Positions 26,353 to 35,374 of a DNA stretch of 64,000 bases are shown here, piece after piece (position 1 is the first letter of the stretch; every line of letters begins with the position of its first letter). Source of the stretch: Arthrobacter yangruifuii (lineage in GTDB: Bacteria; Actinomycetota; Actinomycetes; Actinomycetales; Micrococcaceae); contig NZ_VTFX01000001.1 of assembly GCF_009192775.1 (NCBI RefSeq), positions 1-64,000 of the forward strand, read 5' to 3'. The translations under genes and the position numbers were made by a program. The notes under the pieces were generated by a model. It was not told the origin of the DNA, did not search any database, and saw nothing but the letters and a program-made list of their open reading frames with translations.

Positions 26353-27642
26353 CTACTCGTTGATGAGGTCCCGCACCACAATGGTCTGGTCGCGGTCCGG
26401 GCCCACGCCGATCGCGGAGAACCGGGTGCCGGACATCTTCTCCAGCGCCAGCACATAGTTCCGGGCGTTCTCCGGCAGGTCCTCGAGGGTCTTGGCGCCG
26501 GTGATGTCCTCGGTCCAGCCGTCGAAGTACTCGAAGATGGGCTTGGCGTGGTGGAAGTCGGTCTGCGTCATCGGCATCTCGTCGAACCGCACGCCGTCGA
26601 CGTCGTACGCCACGCAGACCGGGATCTTCTCAATGCCGGTGAGGACGTCCAGCTTGGTGACGAAGTAGTCCGTGAAGCCGTTGACGCGGGAGGCGTGGCG
26701 GGCCAGGACGGCGTCGTACCAGCCGCAGCGGCGCGGCCGGCCGGTGTTGACGCCGAATTCGCCGCCGGTTTTCTGCAGGTACAGGCCCATGTCGTCAAAC
26801 AGCTCGGTGGGGAACGGTCCGGCGCCCACGCGGGTGGTGTAGGCCTTGATGATGCCCACGGCCCGGTTGATGCGGGTGGGGCCGATGCCCGAGCCGACGG
26901 ATGCGCCGCCGGCCGTGGGGTTGGAGGAGGTCACGAAGGGGTAGGTGCCGTGGTCCACGTCCAGGAAGGTGGCCTGGCCGCCCTCCATGAGGATGACCTT
27001 GCCCTCGTCCAGCGCCGTGTTCAGTTCATAGGTGGAGTCGATGACCATGGGGCGCAGCCGGTCCGCGTAGGAGAGGAAGTACTGCACCATTTCTTCGGCG
27101 TCGACGTCGCGGCGGTTGTAGACCTTCAGCAGCAGCTGGTTCTTCTGCTTGAGGGAGCCTTCGACCTTCTGGCGCAGGATGGACTCGTCAAAGATGTCCT
27201 GCACGCGGATGCCGAGGCGGGCCACCTTGTCCATGTACGCCGGGCCGATGCCGCGGCCGGTGGTGCCGATGGCGCGCTTGCCCAGGAAGCGTTCCGTGAC
27301 CTTGTCCATGACCTGGTGGAAGGGGGCCACCAGATGGGCATTGGCGGAAATGCGCAGCTTGGAGGTGTCCGCGCCGCGGGATTCGAGGCCGTCGATTTCG
27401 GCAAAGAGTGCCTCGAGGTTCACCACGCAGCCGTTGCCGATGACGGGAATGGCGTTGGGGCTGAGGATGCCTGCAGGCAGCAGCTTGAGTTCGTATTTTT
27501 CACCGCCGACAACGACGGTGTGGCCGGCATTGTTGCCGCCGTTGGGCTTGACGACGTAGTCGACGCGCCCGCCGAGCAGATCGGTGGCCTTACCTTTACC
27601 TTCGTCGCCCCACTGGGCGCCGACGATGACTATAGCTGGCAT
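26353..27642 (-). CDS. purA: Adenylosuccinate synthetase
   Basis: PurA joins IMP and aspartate using GTP, the first committed step to AMP. The 429-aa product shows the GTP loop [16 protein letters not shown] at residue 9, [11 protein letters not shown] for IMP, and [11 protein letters not shown] plus the C-terminal [10 protein letters not shown] start at ATG 27642: GGGGAGG lies 5 nt upstream, whereas the longer frame adds only four residues. It stands alone here, apart from purSQL. Confidence 0.96.
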   Translation of the reverse strand: MPAIVIVGAQWGDEGKGKATDLLGGRVDYVVKPNGGNNAGHTVVVGGEKYELKLLPAGILSPNAIPVIGNGCVVNLEALFAEIDGLESRGADTSKLRISANAHLVAPFHQVMDKVTERFLGKRAIGTTGRGIGPAYMDKVARLGIRVQDIFDESILRQKVEGSLKQKNQLLLKVYNRRDVDAEEMVQYFLSYADRLRPMVIDSTYELNTALDEGKVILMEGGQATFLDVDHGTYPFVTSSNPTAGGASVGSGIGPTRINRAVGIIKAYTTRVGAGPFPTELFDDMGLYLQKTGGEFGVNTGRPRRCGWYDAVLARHASRVNGFTDYFVTKLDVLTGIEKIPVCVAYDVDGVRFDEMPMTQTDFHHAKPIFEYFDGWTEDITGAKTLEDLPENARNYVLALEKMSGTRFSAIGVGPDRDQTIVVRDLINE

Positions 27643-27860
27643 GGGATCCTCCCCCATTAGTTACGGGGCCGAGCTGCGAGGTTGCAGATCCGCCGCCGTG
27701 CATGAGAACGCCCCTGAACTCGCCGGCCAGCCGTCACGGCGGACCTTGGTGCAAGTTGCGGGGCTCTTACCTGCCAAGTTTAGCCGATCATGCCGTTGCT
27801 CACTTGGGAATGCGCCGGACGGAGGGAGTATCTGCGGTGCCGCGCAGGTAGCGTGGGCGC

Positions 27861-28454
27861 ATGGACCGATTCCGCGGCTATATTGCAGGCCTGGGCACCT
27901 CCTCCGGCACGCGGCTGGTGGTTGGGCACTGGCTCCAGTCTCCGCTGGGCGCCTTCACGGATGTCATGGTGGAGGACGACGCCGGCGTGCGGACACTGCT
28001 GGCCCCCTCCGACGCGGTGGCACGGTATGTCGGCGGAACCTACCGGTTCGACCGGACGGTGGTGTCCCCGGTGGACGCGGCCCTGTCCCCGGAGTTCCTG
28101 CGGGTGGCTGCCGGTCCGCTGCGGCTGGAGGCCAGGCTGGGGCCGGTAACGCTCCTGGGCCGGCTGCTGGAGCATGTGCCGGGTCCGCTCGCCGTCGCTC
28201 CGTGGTGGCTGCGGCTGGTTAATCCGTTGGCCGGGCTGCTGGTTCCGGGCGTCCGGACCGCGGGATCGGCCGGCGGCGGTCGGCGGGAGTTCTACGGCGT
28301 CCGGTCTCTCCGGACGCTGGCAGGTGTGACAGCCAGGTGGGACGGCAGTGACCTGGGCGGGCTGCGTCCGGTCCAACCTCCGGTGAAGTTTGGTTTCAGC
28401 TCCGTTCCGGCCGCCCCGCAGATTGTTGCCGTCACCACCACGATCCTGCCCTGA
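27861..28454 (+). CDS. Conserved actinobacterial protein of unknown function
   Basis: A 197-aa protein beginning MDRFRGYIAGLGTSSGTRLVVGHW and containing a WWLRLVNPLAGLLVPGVRTAGSAGGGRREFYGVR stretch. It shows no membrane helix and no catalytic motif I recognise. It looks leaderless (TAGCGT at 27849-27854, 6 nt before ATG). Divergent from purA, sharing a 218-bp upstream region. Confidence 0.65.
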   Translation: MDRFRGYIAGLGTSSGTRLVVGHWLQSPLGAFTDVMVEDDAGVRTLLAPSDAVARYVGGTYRFDRTVVSPVDAALSPEFLRVAAGPLRLEARLGPVTLLGRLLEHVPGPLAVAPWWLRLVNPLAGLLVPGVRTAGSAGGGRREFYGVRSLRTLAGVTARWDGSDLGGLRPVQPPVKFGFSSVPAAPQIVAVTTTILP

Positions 28455-28714
28455 GCGAGTACGGGCATTCGCGTTCGGTGCCGGCAACCGACAGATTGGG
28501 GGCACCGCGGGCACAGTTCCACCAATTACGCTGGTTTTGCGGGTCAATGCTGTTGTAAAAGGGCAACCTTTGCTTCTGCGAACTAATTCGATGGCGCCAG
28601 ACCCAATTTCGTACTTAGGGGGCGCGCACCGATTACCTGGATCCCTACGCTTTCAGAGTCATCCAACACCCGGGTGCTGGGGGTGCCCTTCTTTACTCAG
28701 GAAGCAGGAATCAC

Positions 28715-29182
28715 ATGAAGAAGACAACAGCAGGCCTCACTCTGACTGCCGTCACCGGATTCGGACTCCTCACGGTAAGTCCGGCCTTCGCCGCGGAACC
28801 GGCCGGGCCATCCGTGTCCATCCCCGCGTACGCCACCTGCGCAGAAGCGAGGGCCGCCGGCAGGACGAACATTCCCTTCGGTGACCCGGAGTTCACCCCC
28901 GGCCTAGACGGAGACGGTGACGGTATCGGATGCGATGACCCCTCCAGGCCCATGCCGCAACCGCAGGGACACATGGACAGTAACGGGACGTGGACGCCCA
29001 CCCAAGTGGACCAGATGCCCGCACAGGTGGGCCGGATGCCGAACGGCGGGGCCAACACGGGCATCGCCCAGGAGCCGGAGGGCTCCAACGCCGGAGCCCT
29101 GGCACTGGGTGGCGGCCTGGTCCTGGTTGCCGCAGCCGGAGGCACGTTCGTCATACGCCGTCGTCTTGCCGGCCAGGAATAG
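28715..29182 (+). CDS. Excalibur calcium-binding protein with a sortase-like C-terminal anchor
   Basis: A 155-aa secreted protein: signal peptide 1-27 (cut after AFAA), an excalibur domain (about 34-74) with the Ca-binding loop DGDGDGIGCD (65-74), then a linker. The C-terminus has MPNGGANTG (108-116), a hydrophobic helix (126-147) and RRR, which is the layout of a cell-wall sorting signal without LPXTG. A class F sortase follows 24 bp downstream in the same operon, so I infer that NTG replaces the canonical site. AGGAATCACATG sets the start. Confidence 0.72.
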   Translation: MKKTTAGLTLTAVTGFGLLTVSPAFAAEPAGPSVSIPAYATCAEARAAGRTNIPFGDPEFTPGLDGDGDGIGCDDPSRPMPQPQGHMDSNGTWTPTQVDQMPAQVGRMPNGGANTGIAQEPEGSNAGALALGGGLVLVAAAGGTFVIRRRLAGQE

Positions 29183-29206
29183 GCAGAACCTGCTGGGCGC
29201 ATTGAT

Positions 29207-29917
29207 ATGAGGAACACTGACAGCGGCCGCCGCAGACGCCTCGCCGCGGCTGCGGCGGCCGCACTTCTCCTCCTTGCCGGCGGCAGCAGCATGGGGCCTG
29301 CGGGGATGCGGGACACCGCATCAGCAACAGCACTCACCCCGGCCCCGGGTTCTCCCGCTCCGGACACCCCGGAACCAACCGTTTCGGATGCTGCCGCGCC
29401 CGCACCGTCGCCGACGACGGCGGAACCCCCTTCCGCCGCGGCCCTCCGCTCTCTGCCGGAATCCGTGCCTGAGACCTTGAGCATTCCCTCGATAGGAGCA
29501 CGATCGACGCTGATCCGGCTGGGACTGGATGACGACGGTGCCCTGAGTGTCCCGCCCGGGGCGCCCGGTTCACCGGCAGGCTGGTATGAATATTCCCCCA
29601 CGCCAGGCGAGACAGGTCCAGCCGTGCTGCTGGGACACGTCAACGCCGAAGACGGCGGCCCCGGGGTTTTCGCCGATCTGCGCAGGCTCTCCCGCGGCGA
29701 CCGGATCGAAGTGAGCCGGGAGGACGGCAGCAGGGCTGTTTTCAGGGTGCTCAAAGGCGAGCAGTACTCCAAGGACAACTTCCCCACGCAGAAGGTGTAC
29801 GGAAACACTGCCGGTGCGGAGCTGCGCCTGATCACCTGTGACGGCTACGACCCGAAGACCGGGCACTTTGACGACAATTACGTGGTCTATGCCGAACTCG
29901 CACCGGCCGGACCGTAA
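29207..29917 (+). CDS. Class F sortase
   Basis: A 236-aa protein with an N-terminal membrane helix (about 11-30), a Pro/Ala/Ser linker (40-88) and a sortase beta-barrel from LSIPSIGARSTLIRLG. Catalytic His144 is in LLGHVN and Cys211 in LITCDG. The position after Cys where class F sortases usually have an Arg reads GHFDDN (219-224), so Arg may be replaced. It likely anchors the excalibur protein encoded just upstream. Class F sortases are common in actinobacteria and recognise LPXT-like motifs. Confidence 0.78.
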   Translation: MRNTDSGRRRRLAAAAAAALLLLAGGSSMGPAGMRDTASATALTPAPGSPAPDTPEPTVSDAAAPAPSPTTAEPPSAAALRSLPESVPETLSIPSIGARSTLIRLGLDDDGALSVPPGAPGSPAGWYEYSPTPGETGPAVLLGHVNAEDGGPGVFADLRRLSRGDRIEVSREDGSRAVFRVLKGEQYSKDNFPTQKVYGNTAGAELRLITCDGYDPKTGHFDDNYVVYAELAPAGP

Positions 29918-29929
29918 CCCGGAAGTCCA

Positions 29930-30370
29930 AGGCCCACCCCTCGGTTTGCCTTTACCGCAATATGTACGGTCTTCTATCTGATCTGGTGCTGCATGTTGGT
30001 CTTCGACCTGGAAACGGACCGCAACATCATTAATCACGGCGTACGAGCCGAGGGAACCGTCGAAAGCGTGGATTTTCACCATGATAAAAAATCCATCTAT
30101 GAAACGGTTATCCAGGTGCGGTACGCCCATCCGGACGGCACCCCGATGCGGTTCGAACAGAGCATCAAGGGAACCTATGAGCAGGGACCGAAAGCCAACA
30201 AACGCGACATCGTTACCGTTTACTTAGATCCCGCTACGCGTCCGGAACAAGCAATCGCGGAATAGCGGCGCGCACGGTACGGGGCTGGTCCGCTCGTCTT
30301 CGCCGTCCTGCTCCTGGTGACGGGGGTGTTCGAGTCACTCTACAGAGCGGCGTCGGTCCCCGAACCGTAG
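29930..30370 (+). pseudogene. Decayed DUF3592-like membrane protein gene
   Basis: One frame reads through from after the sortase stop (TAA 29915-29917) to TAG 30368-30370, with a single in-frame TAG at 30263-30265. Upstream of ATG 29993 the frame codes for a membrane-like segment (RFAFTAICTVFYLIWCC) but has no start codon. The middle (29993-30262) is a DUF3592-like soluble part ending AIAE. After the TAG the frame codes for RRARYGAGPLVFAVLLLVTG, a second helix. The intact form would be helix-domain-helix; here the start is lost and a nonsense codon has removed the second helix. A short 90-aa soluble product from 29993 is possible. Confidence 0.6.
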
Positions 30371-30393
30371 CCACCACAGAAGAATGCTGACGC

Positions 30394-31017
30394 CTAGGCC
30401 GCCACGGGACGGACCGGCTGGCGCAGCACGGTCCGGAGTTTTTCCGGCGCCACCCGGCGCGGGTCGCTCAGATAGACCTCGTGGTGGTCCCCGTTGAAGG
30501 TGAGGCGCCGCTCGGGCATCCAGGAGTCGTGCAGGCGGCGCAGGACGGGAGCCTCCGAGTCATAGGACCCGAGGTGCAGGATCTGGGCGGACAGCCCTTC
30601 ACTCAGGGTCAGCAGCCGGACCTGATCCAGCCCGGGGACCTTCTTCTTCACGGAGACCGAGGACAGGGCCGAGTCCACCATTTCCGGCGTGATCCACTCC
30701 GGCTGGGCAATCAGCATGGTCCAATCCCAGGTGCTCTTTTCCCCGCGGGTGAAAACCCGGGGATCCTCGGCGCGCCAGAGTCCTTCCAAGGGACCGACCG
30801 TGAAATCCGCGTCCAGTTCGTCCTTGGAGGAAAACTTCAGAGTGTACGCCACCGGATACAGGCATTCGAGCGCCTGTGTGTATTCGGGCGAGGTGTTGGG
30901 ATCCCCGTGCCCGTCCACGGCCAGGTAGTGCATGATCGGCACGTCCACCAGCGTAAAGTCGCTGCCGCGGGGCGCATAGAGCTCCGGGTAGGACCGTTTC
31001 AGATCGAACTTCTCCAC
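30394..31017 (-). CDS. GyrI-like small-molecule-binding domain protein
   Basis: A 207-aa protein starting at GTG 31017: MEKFDLKRSYPELYAPRGSD and DVPIMHYLAVDGHGDPNTSPEY. The pattern is that of a GyrI-like (AraC effector-binding) stand-alone protein with a C-terminal HHEVYLSDPRRVAPEKL. Relatives bind DNA gyrase or drugs in E. coli; here the ligand is unknown. No regulator partner lies next to it. Confidence 0.8.
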   Translation of the reverse strand: MEKFDLKRSYPELYAPRGSDFTLVDVPIMHYLAVDGHGDPNTSPEYTQALECLYPVAYTLKFSSKDELDADFTVGPLEGLWRAEDPRVFTRGEKSTWDWTMLIAQPEWITPEMVDSALSSVSVKKKVPGLDQVRLLTLSEGLSAQILHLGSYDSEAPVLRRLHDSWMPERRLTFNGDHHEVYLSDPRRVAPEKLRTVLRQPVRPVAA

Positions 31018-31103
31018 AAGCCACCCACCTTCCGGCCGGCTTTCAGCGTAGGCGTCCGGTGGCGGCTACCGGGAGGCTTGCCTTCTCCGAACAGCCCCCG
31101 GAC

Positions 31104-31142
31104 CGAAAAAGAAACGGCGGCCCCCGAACCGGGGACCGCCGT
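31104..31142 (-). terminator. Rho-independent terminator after the DUF3151 gene
   Basis: A stem of ACGGCGG plus CCCC (31114-31125) with its partner GGGG plus CCGCCGT (31131-31142) lies 21 bp beyond the stop on the minus strand and is followed by TTTCTTTTTC (31104-31113). It is the best-formed terminator of this operon. Confidence 0.85.
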
Positions 31143-31162
31143 CGTTCTTCAAGCGCGGGAGC

Positions 31163-31585
31163 CTACAGGGCTTCGATGGCTGCCTTGGCCTGGGGATCGG
31201 AATCGTCGAGGAACTTCCGGATCCGGTCTACTTCCTCGGTCTCGCCAATGGCCGCCGCCGCGCGGCCGAGGGCATACAACGAGCGGAGGAAACCGCGGTT
31301 GGGTACATGCGACCACGGGATGGGGCCAATGCCGCGCCAGCCGGCGCGGCGCAGCGAGTCCAGTCCGCGGTGGTAGCCCACCCGGGCGTAGGCGTAGGAC
31401 TCGACGTTCCTGCCCTCCTCGAACGCCTCGTCGGCGAGCGCGGCCCACACCTGCGAGGAGGTGGGGAACTGTGCAGCGAGGTCAACCGGTTCGTCGCCGG
31501 CCTCCAGGCGGGCGACGACGTCGGTTTCCTCCGGCAGGTAGGTTGCGTCCGGGCCGAGCAGGTTCTTGCGGAATTCATCGGACAT
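31163..31585 (-). CDS. DUF3151 family protein
   Basis: A 140-aa helical protein of the DUF3151 family, almost always next to fbaA in actinobacteria. Its ATG overlaps the fbaA stop (TAATG, 31583-31587), so it is translated with the aldolase. It has GPDATYLPEE near the start and GWRGIGPIPWSHVPNRGFLR in the middle. Function unknown; the strict pairing with fbaA suggests a role in glycolysis or aldolase regulation. Confidence 0.85.
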   Translation of the reverse strand: MSDEFRKNLLGPDATYLPEETDVVARLEAGDEPVDLAAQFPTSSQVWAALADEAFEEGRNVESYAYARVGYHRGLDSLRRAGWRGIGPIPWSHVPNRGFLRSLYALGRAAAAIGETEEVDRIRKFLDDSDPQAKAAIEAL

Positions 31586-32604
31586 TAGAGTGCCTTGCCT
31601 GCCGATCCGAGGTTCTGTGCAGCTTCCACTACGCGGGCTGCCATGCCCTTTTCGGCCGAGGCACCCCAGACGCGTGGATCGTACTGCTTCTTGTTGCCCA
31701 CTTCGCCGTCCACCTTCAGCACGCCGTCGTAGTTGCGCAGCATGTGGTCCGCTACCGGACGCGTGTAGGCGTACTGGGTATCGGTGTCGATGTTCATCTT
31801 GATGACGCCGTAGGAGACGGCGTCGGCGATCTCCTGCGCGGAGGAACCCGAGCCGCCGTGGAAGACCAGATCAAACGGTCGTTCCTTGCCGATGGATCCA
31901 CCCACCGCGTCCTGGATTTCCTTGAGGATCTCCGGGCGCAGCTTCACGCCGCCGGGCTTGTACACGCCGTGCACGTTGCCGAAGGTCAGGGCCGTGATGT
32001 AGCGGCCCTTGCTGCCGTCACCGAGGGCCTCGATGGTGGCCATGCCGTCCTGGACCGTGGTGTAAAGCTTGTCGTTGATGGCATTCTCCACGCCGTCCTC
32101 TTCACCGCCCACGGTGCCGATCTCCACCTCGAGGATGATCTTGGCGGCCGCGGTGCGGGCCAGCAGTTCCTGAGCGATGCGGAGGTTGTCTTCGAGGGTT
32201 TCGGCCGAGCCGTCCCACATGTGCGAGTTGAAGATGGGATCCTCGCCGCGCTTGACGGCTGCTTCGGAAGCGGCCAGGAGCGGCAGGACAAAGTCGTCGA
32301 GCTTGTCCTTGGGGCAGTGGTCGGTGTGCAGCGCGATGTTGACGTTGTAGCTTTTGGCTACTTCCTTGGCGTAGGCCGCGAACGCGAGGGAACCGGCGAC
32401 CATGTTCTTCACCGTGGCGCCGGACCAGTAGGCCGCGCCGCCGGTGGAGACCTGCACGATGCCGTCCGACCCCGCTTCGGCAAAACCTGCCAGCGCGGCG
32501 TTAAGCGTCTGCGAGGAAGTGACGTTCACTGCCGGATACGCGAAGCCCCCTGCCTTGGCTCGGTCAATCATCTCGGCATAGATCTCCGGGGTTGCAATAG
32601 GCAT
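31585..32604 (-). CDS. fbaA: Fructose-bisphosphate aldolase, class II
   Basis: The zinc aldolase cleaves fructose-1,6-bisphosphate in glycolysis. The 339-aa product carries the zinc ligands in LHTDHCPKDK and in EVEIGTVGGEE, VHGVYKPGG and VFHGGSGSS (the phosphate-binding loop), and GVIKMNIDTDTQYAY. It is the housekeeping aldolase; a second, shorter class II aldolase is encoded at 38184-39035. ATG 32604, SD weak. Confidence 0.95.
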   Translation of the reverse strand: MPIATPEIYAEMIDRAKAGGFAYPAVNVTSSQTLNAALAGFAEAGSDGIVQVSTGGAAYWSGATVKNMVAGSLAFAAYAKEVAKSYNVNIALHTDHCPKDKLDDFVLPLLAASEAAVKRGEDPIFNSHMWDGSAETLEDNLRIAQELLARTAAAKIILEVEIGTVGGEEDGVENAINDKLYTTVQDGMATIEALGDGSKGRYITALTFGNVHGVYKPGGVKLRPEILKEIQDAVGGSIGKERPFDLVFHGGSGSSAQEIADAVSYGVIKMNIDTDTQYAYTRPVADHMLRNYDGVLKVDGEVGNKKQYDPRVWGASAEKGMAARVVEAAQNLGSAGKAL

Positions 32605-32727
32605 GCTGACTCCAAGGTCGATTGCGGCAGGGCCGTAGCCCTCGTTGGCTCCTTACATCCTAGCCACAAGTGCCCTGACGGCATCAGGTACTCCGTCGGA
32701 TTACGACGGCGGTGTCCGGCACCGCGC

Positions 32728-33399
32728 CTAGTTCACCTTCTGGCCGAACACGTGCCGGCGGATCCAGCCGTGCATGGCAATGGCGGCGGCGGATCCGGCG
32801 TTGATGGACCGGGTGGACCCAAACTGGGCAATCGACAGGGTGGCGTCGGCTGCAGCGTGGACTTCGGGGCTGAGGCCGGGGCCTTCCTGCCCGAACACCA
32901 GGACGCAGTTTTCCGGCAGCTCATAGGTCTCCAGCGGCACGGAGTCGGGGAAGTTGTCGATCCCGATGATGTGCAGGTTCTCGCTGCGCGCCCACTCGAC
33001 GAAGTCCTCCACCGTCGGGTGGTTGCGGATGTGCTGGTAACGGTCGGTGACCATGGCGCCGCGGCGGTTCCACCGGCGTCGTCCGATGATGTGCACTTCC
33101 TTCGCCATGAAGGCATTGGCGGTGCGCACCACGGTGCCGATGTTGAAATCGTGCTGCCAGTTCTCGATCGCCACGTGGAACGGATGCCGCCGGGTGTCCA
33201 GGTCCGCCACGATCGCGTCATGCGTCCAGTACCGGTACTCATCCACCACGTTGCGGGTGTCGCCGTGGGCCAGCAGTTCCGGATCCCAGTGTTCGCCTTC
33301 GGGCAACGGCCCTTCCCAGGGGCCTACGCCGACCTGGTGCGTCGGGGCCGGGGCTTCATCGGGGGTGTCATCACGAAGTTCTGAGGGGCTGTCTATCAC
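32728..33399 (-). CDS. TrmH/SpoU family RNA methyltransferase
   Basis: A 223-aa SAM-dependent RNA 2'-O-methyltransferase with the SPOUT knot pattern: WQHDFNIGTVVRTANAFMAKEVHIIGRRR (motif 1 with N and R), VLVFGQEGPGLSP (motif 2) and IAQFGSTRSINAGSAAAIAMHGW (motif 3). The target tRNA or rRNA position is unknown. Its start region overlaps a divergent promoter with the HAD gene. Confidence 0.9.
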   Translation of the reverse strand: MIDSPSELRDDTPDEAPAPTHQVGVGPWEGPLPEGEHWDPELLAHGDTRNVVDEYRYWTHDAIVADLDTRRHPFHVAIENWQHDFNIGTVVRTANAFMAKEVHIIGRRRWNRRGAMVTDRYQHIRNHPTVEDFVEWARSENLHIIGIDNFPDSVPLETYELPENCVLVFGQEGPGLSPEVHAAADATLSIAQFGSTRSINAGSAAAIAMHGWIRRHVFGQKVN

Positions 33400-33503
33400 C
33401 CTTCCAGCCTAAGGTGAAAGACTGGCAGGGCCCGCCGCGGCGTCCCCGGTCGGGGCCGGTTGTGGGCGGGGCCACCTGGGAATGCTGCGAGAAATGGGAG
33501 AAC

Positions 33504-34295
33504 GTGGGCGAAAACGAGAATATTGAATGCTGGCTGACGGACATGGACGGGGTTCTGGTCCACGAAAACCACCCTATTCCGGGCGCCGCGGAGCTCATTG
33601 ACCGCTGGGTGTCCACGTCCAAGCGCTTCCTGGTGCTGACCAACAACTCCATCTACACCCCCCGCGATCTTGCGGCTCGACTGCATGCCTCGGGGCTGGA
33701 GGTGCCGGAGGAGAACCTGTGGACGTCCGCGCTGGCGACGGCAGAGTTCCTGAAGGACCAGGTAAAGAATTCCGGCGCTCCGGGACGCTGCTTTGTGGTG
33801 GGCGAGGCCGGGCTGACAACGGCGCTTCATGAGGCGGGAATGATCCTCACGGACACCGCTCCGGACTACGTAGTGCTGGGCGAGACCCGCACCTATTCCT
33901 TCGGCACCATCACCAAGGCCATCCGGCTCATCCTCGGCGGCGCACGTTTCATTGCCACCAATCCCGACGTCACGGGTCCCTCGCAGGAGGGTGTGATGCC
34001 CGCGACCGGTGCCATTGCCGCCCTGATCACCGCGGCCACCAATATGGAGCCGTACATTGTGGGCAAGCCGAACCCGATGATGTTCCGTTCCGCCATGCGC
34101 AAGATCGATGCCCACTCCGAGACCACTGCCATGATCGGTGACCGGATGGACACCGACATTGTGGCCGGCATCGAAGCAGGACTGCACACCGTGCTGGTGC
34201 TGAGCGGCATCACCCAGCGGGAGGACATCAACCGGTATCCCTTCCGGCCCACGCAGATCATGAACTCGGTGGCGGACCTGATCAACACCATCTGA
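33504..34295 (+). CDS. HAD-superfamily hydrolase, subfamily IIA (NagD-like)
   Basis: A 263-aa phosphatase. Motif I LTDMDGVL (D13, D15), motif II VLTNNS, motif III VGKPNPMMF with Lys, and motif IV IGDRMDTDI are all present. NagD-like enzymes dephosphorylate small sugars or nucleotides. I start at GTG 33504, with GGGAG upstream; the frame open from 33414 gives an unlikely N-terminus. Confidence 0.88.
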   Translation: MGENENIECWLTDMDGVLVHENHPIPGAAELIDRWVSTSKRFLVLTNNSIYTPRDLAARLHASGLEVPEENLWTSALATAEFLKDQVKNSGAPGRCFVVGEAGLTTALHEAGMILTDTAPDYVVLGETRTYSFGTITKAIRLILGGARFIATNPDVTGPSQEGVMPATGAIAALITAATNMEPYIVGKPNPMMFRSAMRKIDAHSETTAMIGDRMDTDIVAGIEAGLHTVLVLSGITQREDINRYPFRPTQIMNSVADLINTI

Positions 34296-34315
34296 CCGCC
34301 GCGGTCCCCGGGAGG

Positions 34316-35374
34316 CTATTCCTCGGGCCGGAGCCGTCCGGCGTAGTCCGGCGGGTCGAAGAGCCTGAGAACCTCCAGCACCACGTCCTCGTACACTCCC
34401 GGGTTCCACTGCGGGCTGGCATGGGCCGGAAGGGCACCCTCCGTGACCAGGGAGCTGGTCAGCAGGGCGTCCCCGAACGCGTTTTCCCAGCCGGCCCTGG
34501 CCGTGGCGTAGTCCACCGTTTTATCCCCGGGGTTTCCAATGAACGCCAGCTTGGTCCGGCCCAGCGTTCCCGCGAAACGGGAAACCGCGAAGTGGTAGAT
34601 ATAGGACGCCTGGGACTGGATGAGCCGGCTGGAGGGGGCCAGGGGTGAAAGCTGCTCCAGGGTCTGTTCGGCGACGGTCCGCCAGGACCGTTCGTTCTTA
34701 TGCAGCACGCGTTCACCCAGTTCGTAACCGCCGCGCAGCCCGGAGGTGATCCGGTAGCCGTTGTCGTACAGGAACACCGCGCCCTTGAACATGGCCTGGT
34801 CACGGACGGCACTGCGTCCGGACGGGCTGGAGTCCAGGACAATCAGGTCAACCGCGACGCCCCTCTCGGCCAGCCCGGCGGCCACCTGCACGGCGAGCAT
34901 CCCGCCGAAGCTGTGCCCGTAGAAATAGATCCGCCTGAGCTGGTTGTCCCTGACGGCGGCATGTACCGCATCAAGTATCCGGGCAACGTTCAGGCCCAGG
35001 TTTGAATAGCCGATTCCGGCGAGCCGGCCGTGCGTGGCGAGTGCGGGGCGGAGGGAGCGCAGCAGCCAGCCGGTTTCCTCCCAGCTGGTTTTGTATCCGG
35101 GAAACAGGAACCACATGGCGTGCGGAAACCGGGAGTCGGCGTCGTCGTCGGGCACCTGGAGGATCTCCAGCTGCTCCCGGTAGTGCTGGATCCGGTCGGT
35201 GGCCGCCAGATCGGCGGCCAGGAGGATTCCGGCGAGCGAGCCGGCCAGGAAGGAGCGCCGGGAGACCCGGTGCAGGTCGAACACGGTCCGGAGGAGGTCC
35301 CCCGGATCGCTGGGTTCCGGCCCCGCCGGGCCGGTGCCGCGCCGGCTGCTGCGGCTAGTCGAGTCCGAGTTCAT
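34316..35374 (-). CDS. Alpha/beta hydrolase with a Tat-type signal, overlapping pyrE
   Basis: A 352-aa protein. Residues 38-60 read SRRSFLAGSLAGILLAADLAATD, a twin-arginine-type signal or membrane anchor after a 37-residue n-region. The nucleophile elbow is GHSFGG (153-158, Ser155). It most resembles secreted or membrane-linked lipases/esterases. The ATG at 35374 lies inside the 3' end of pyrE, overlapping by 20 nt, so it should be translationally coupled with it. Other in-frame starts further downstream are possible. Confidence 0.7.
   Translation of the reverse strand: MNSDSTSRSSRRGTGPAGPEPSDPGDLLRTVFDLHRVSRRSFLAGSLAGILLAADLAATDRIQHYREQLEILQVPDDDADSRFPHAMWFLFPGYKTSWEETGWLLRSLRPALATHGRLAGIGYSNLGLNVARILDAVHAAVRDNQLRRIYFYGHSFGGMLAVQVAAGLAERGVAVDLIVLDSSPSGRSAVRDQAMFKGAVFLYDNGYRITSGLRGGYELGERVLHKNERSWRTVAEQTLEQLSPLAPSSRLIQSQASYIYHFAVSRFAGTLGRTKLAFIGNPGDKTVDYATARAGWENAFGDALLTSSLVTEGALPAHASPQWNPGVYEDVVLEVLRLFDPPDYAGRLRPEE

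Noticed and set aside
29930-30370. Selenocysteine- or pyrrolysine-type recoding of the TAG at 30263
   Set aside because: There is no UGA, no recognisable insertion structure and no accessory gene in the window; loss of a start codon in the same frame fits decay better. Kept as an alternative only.
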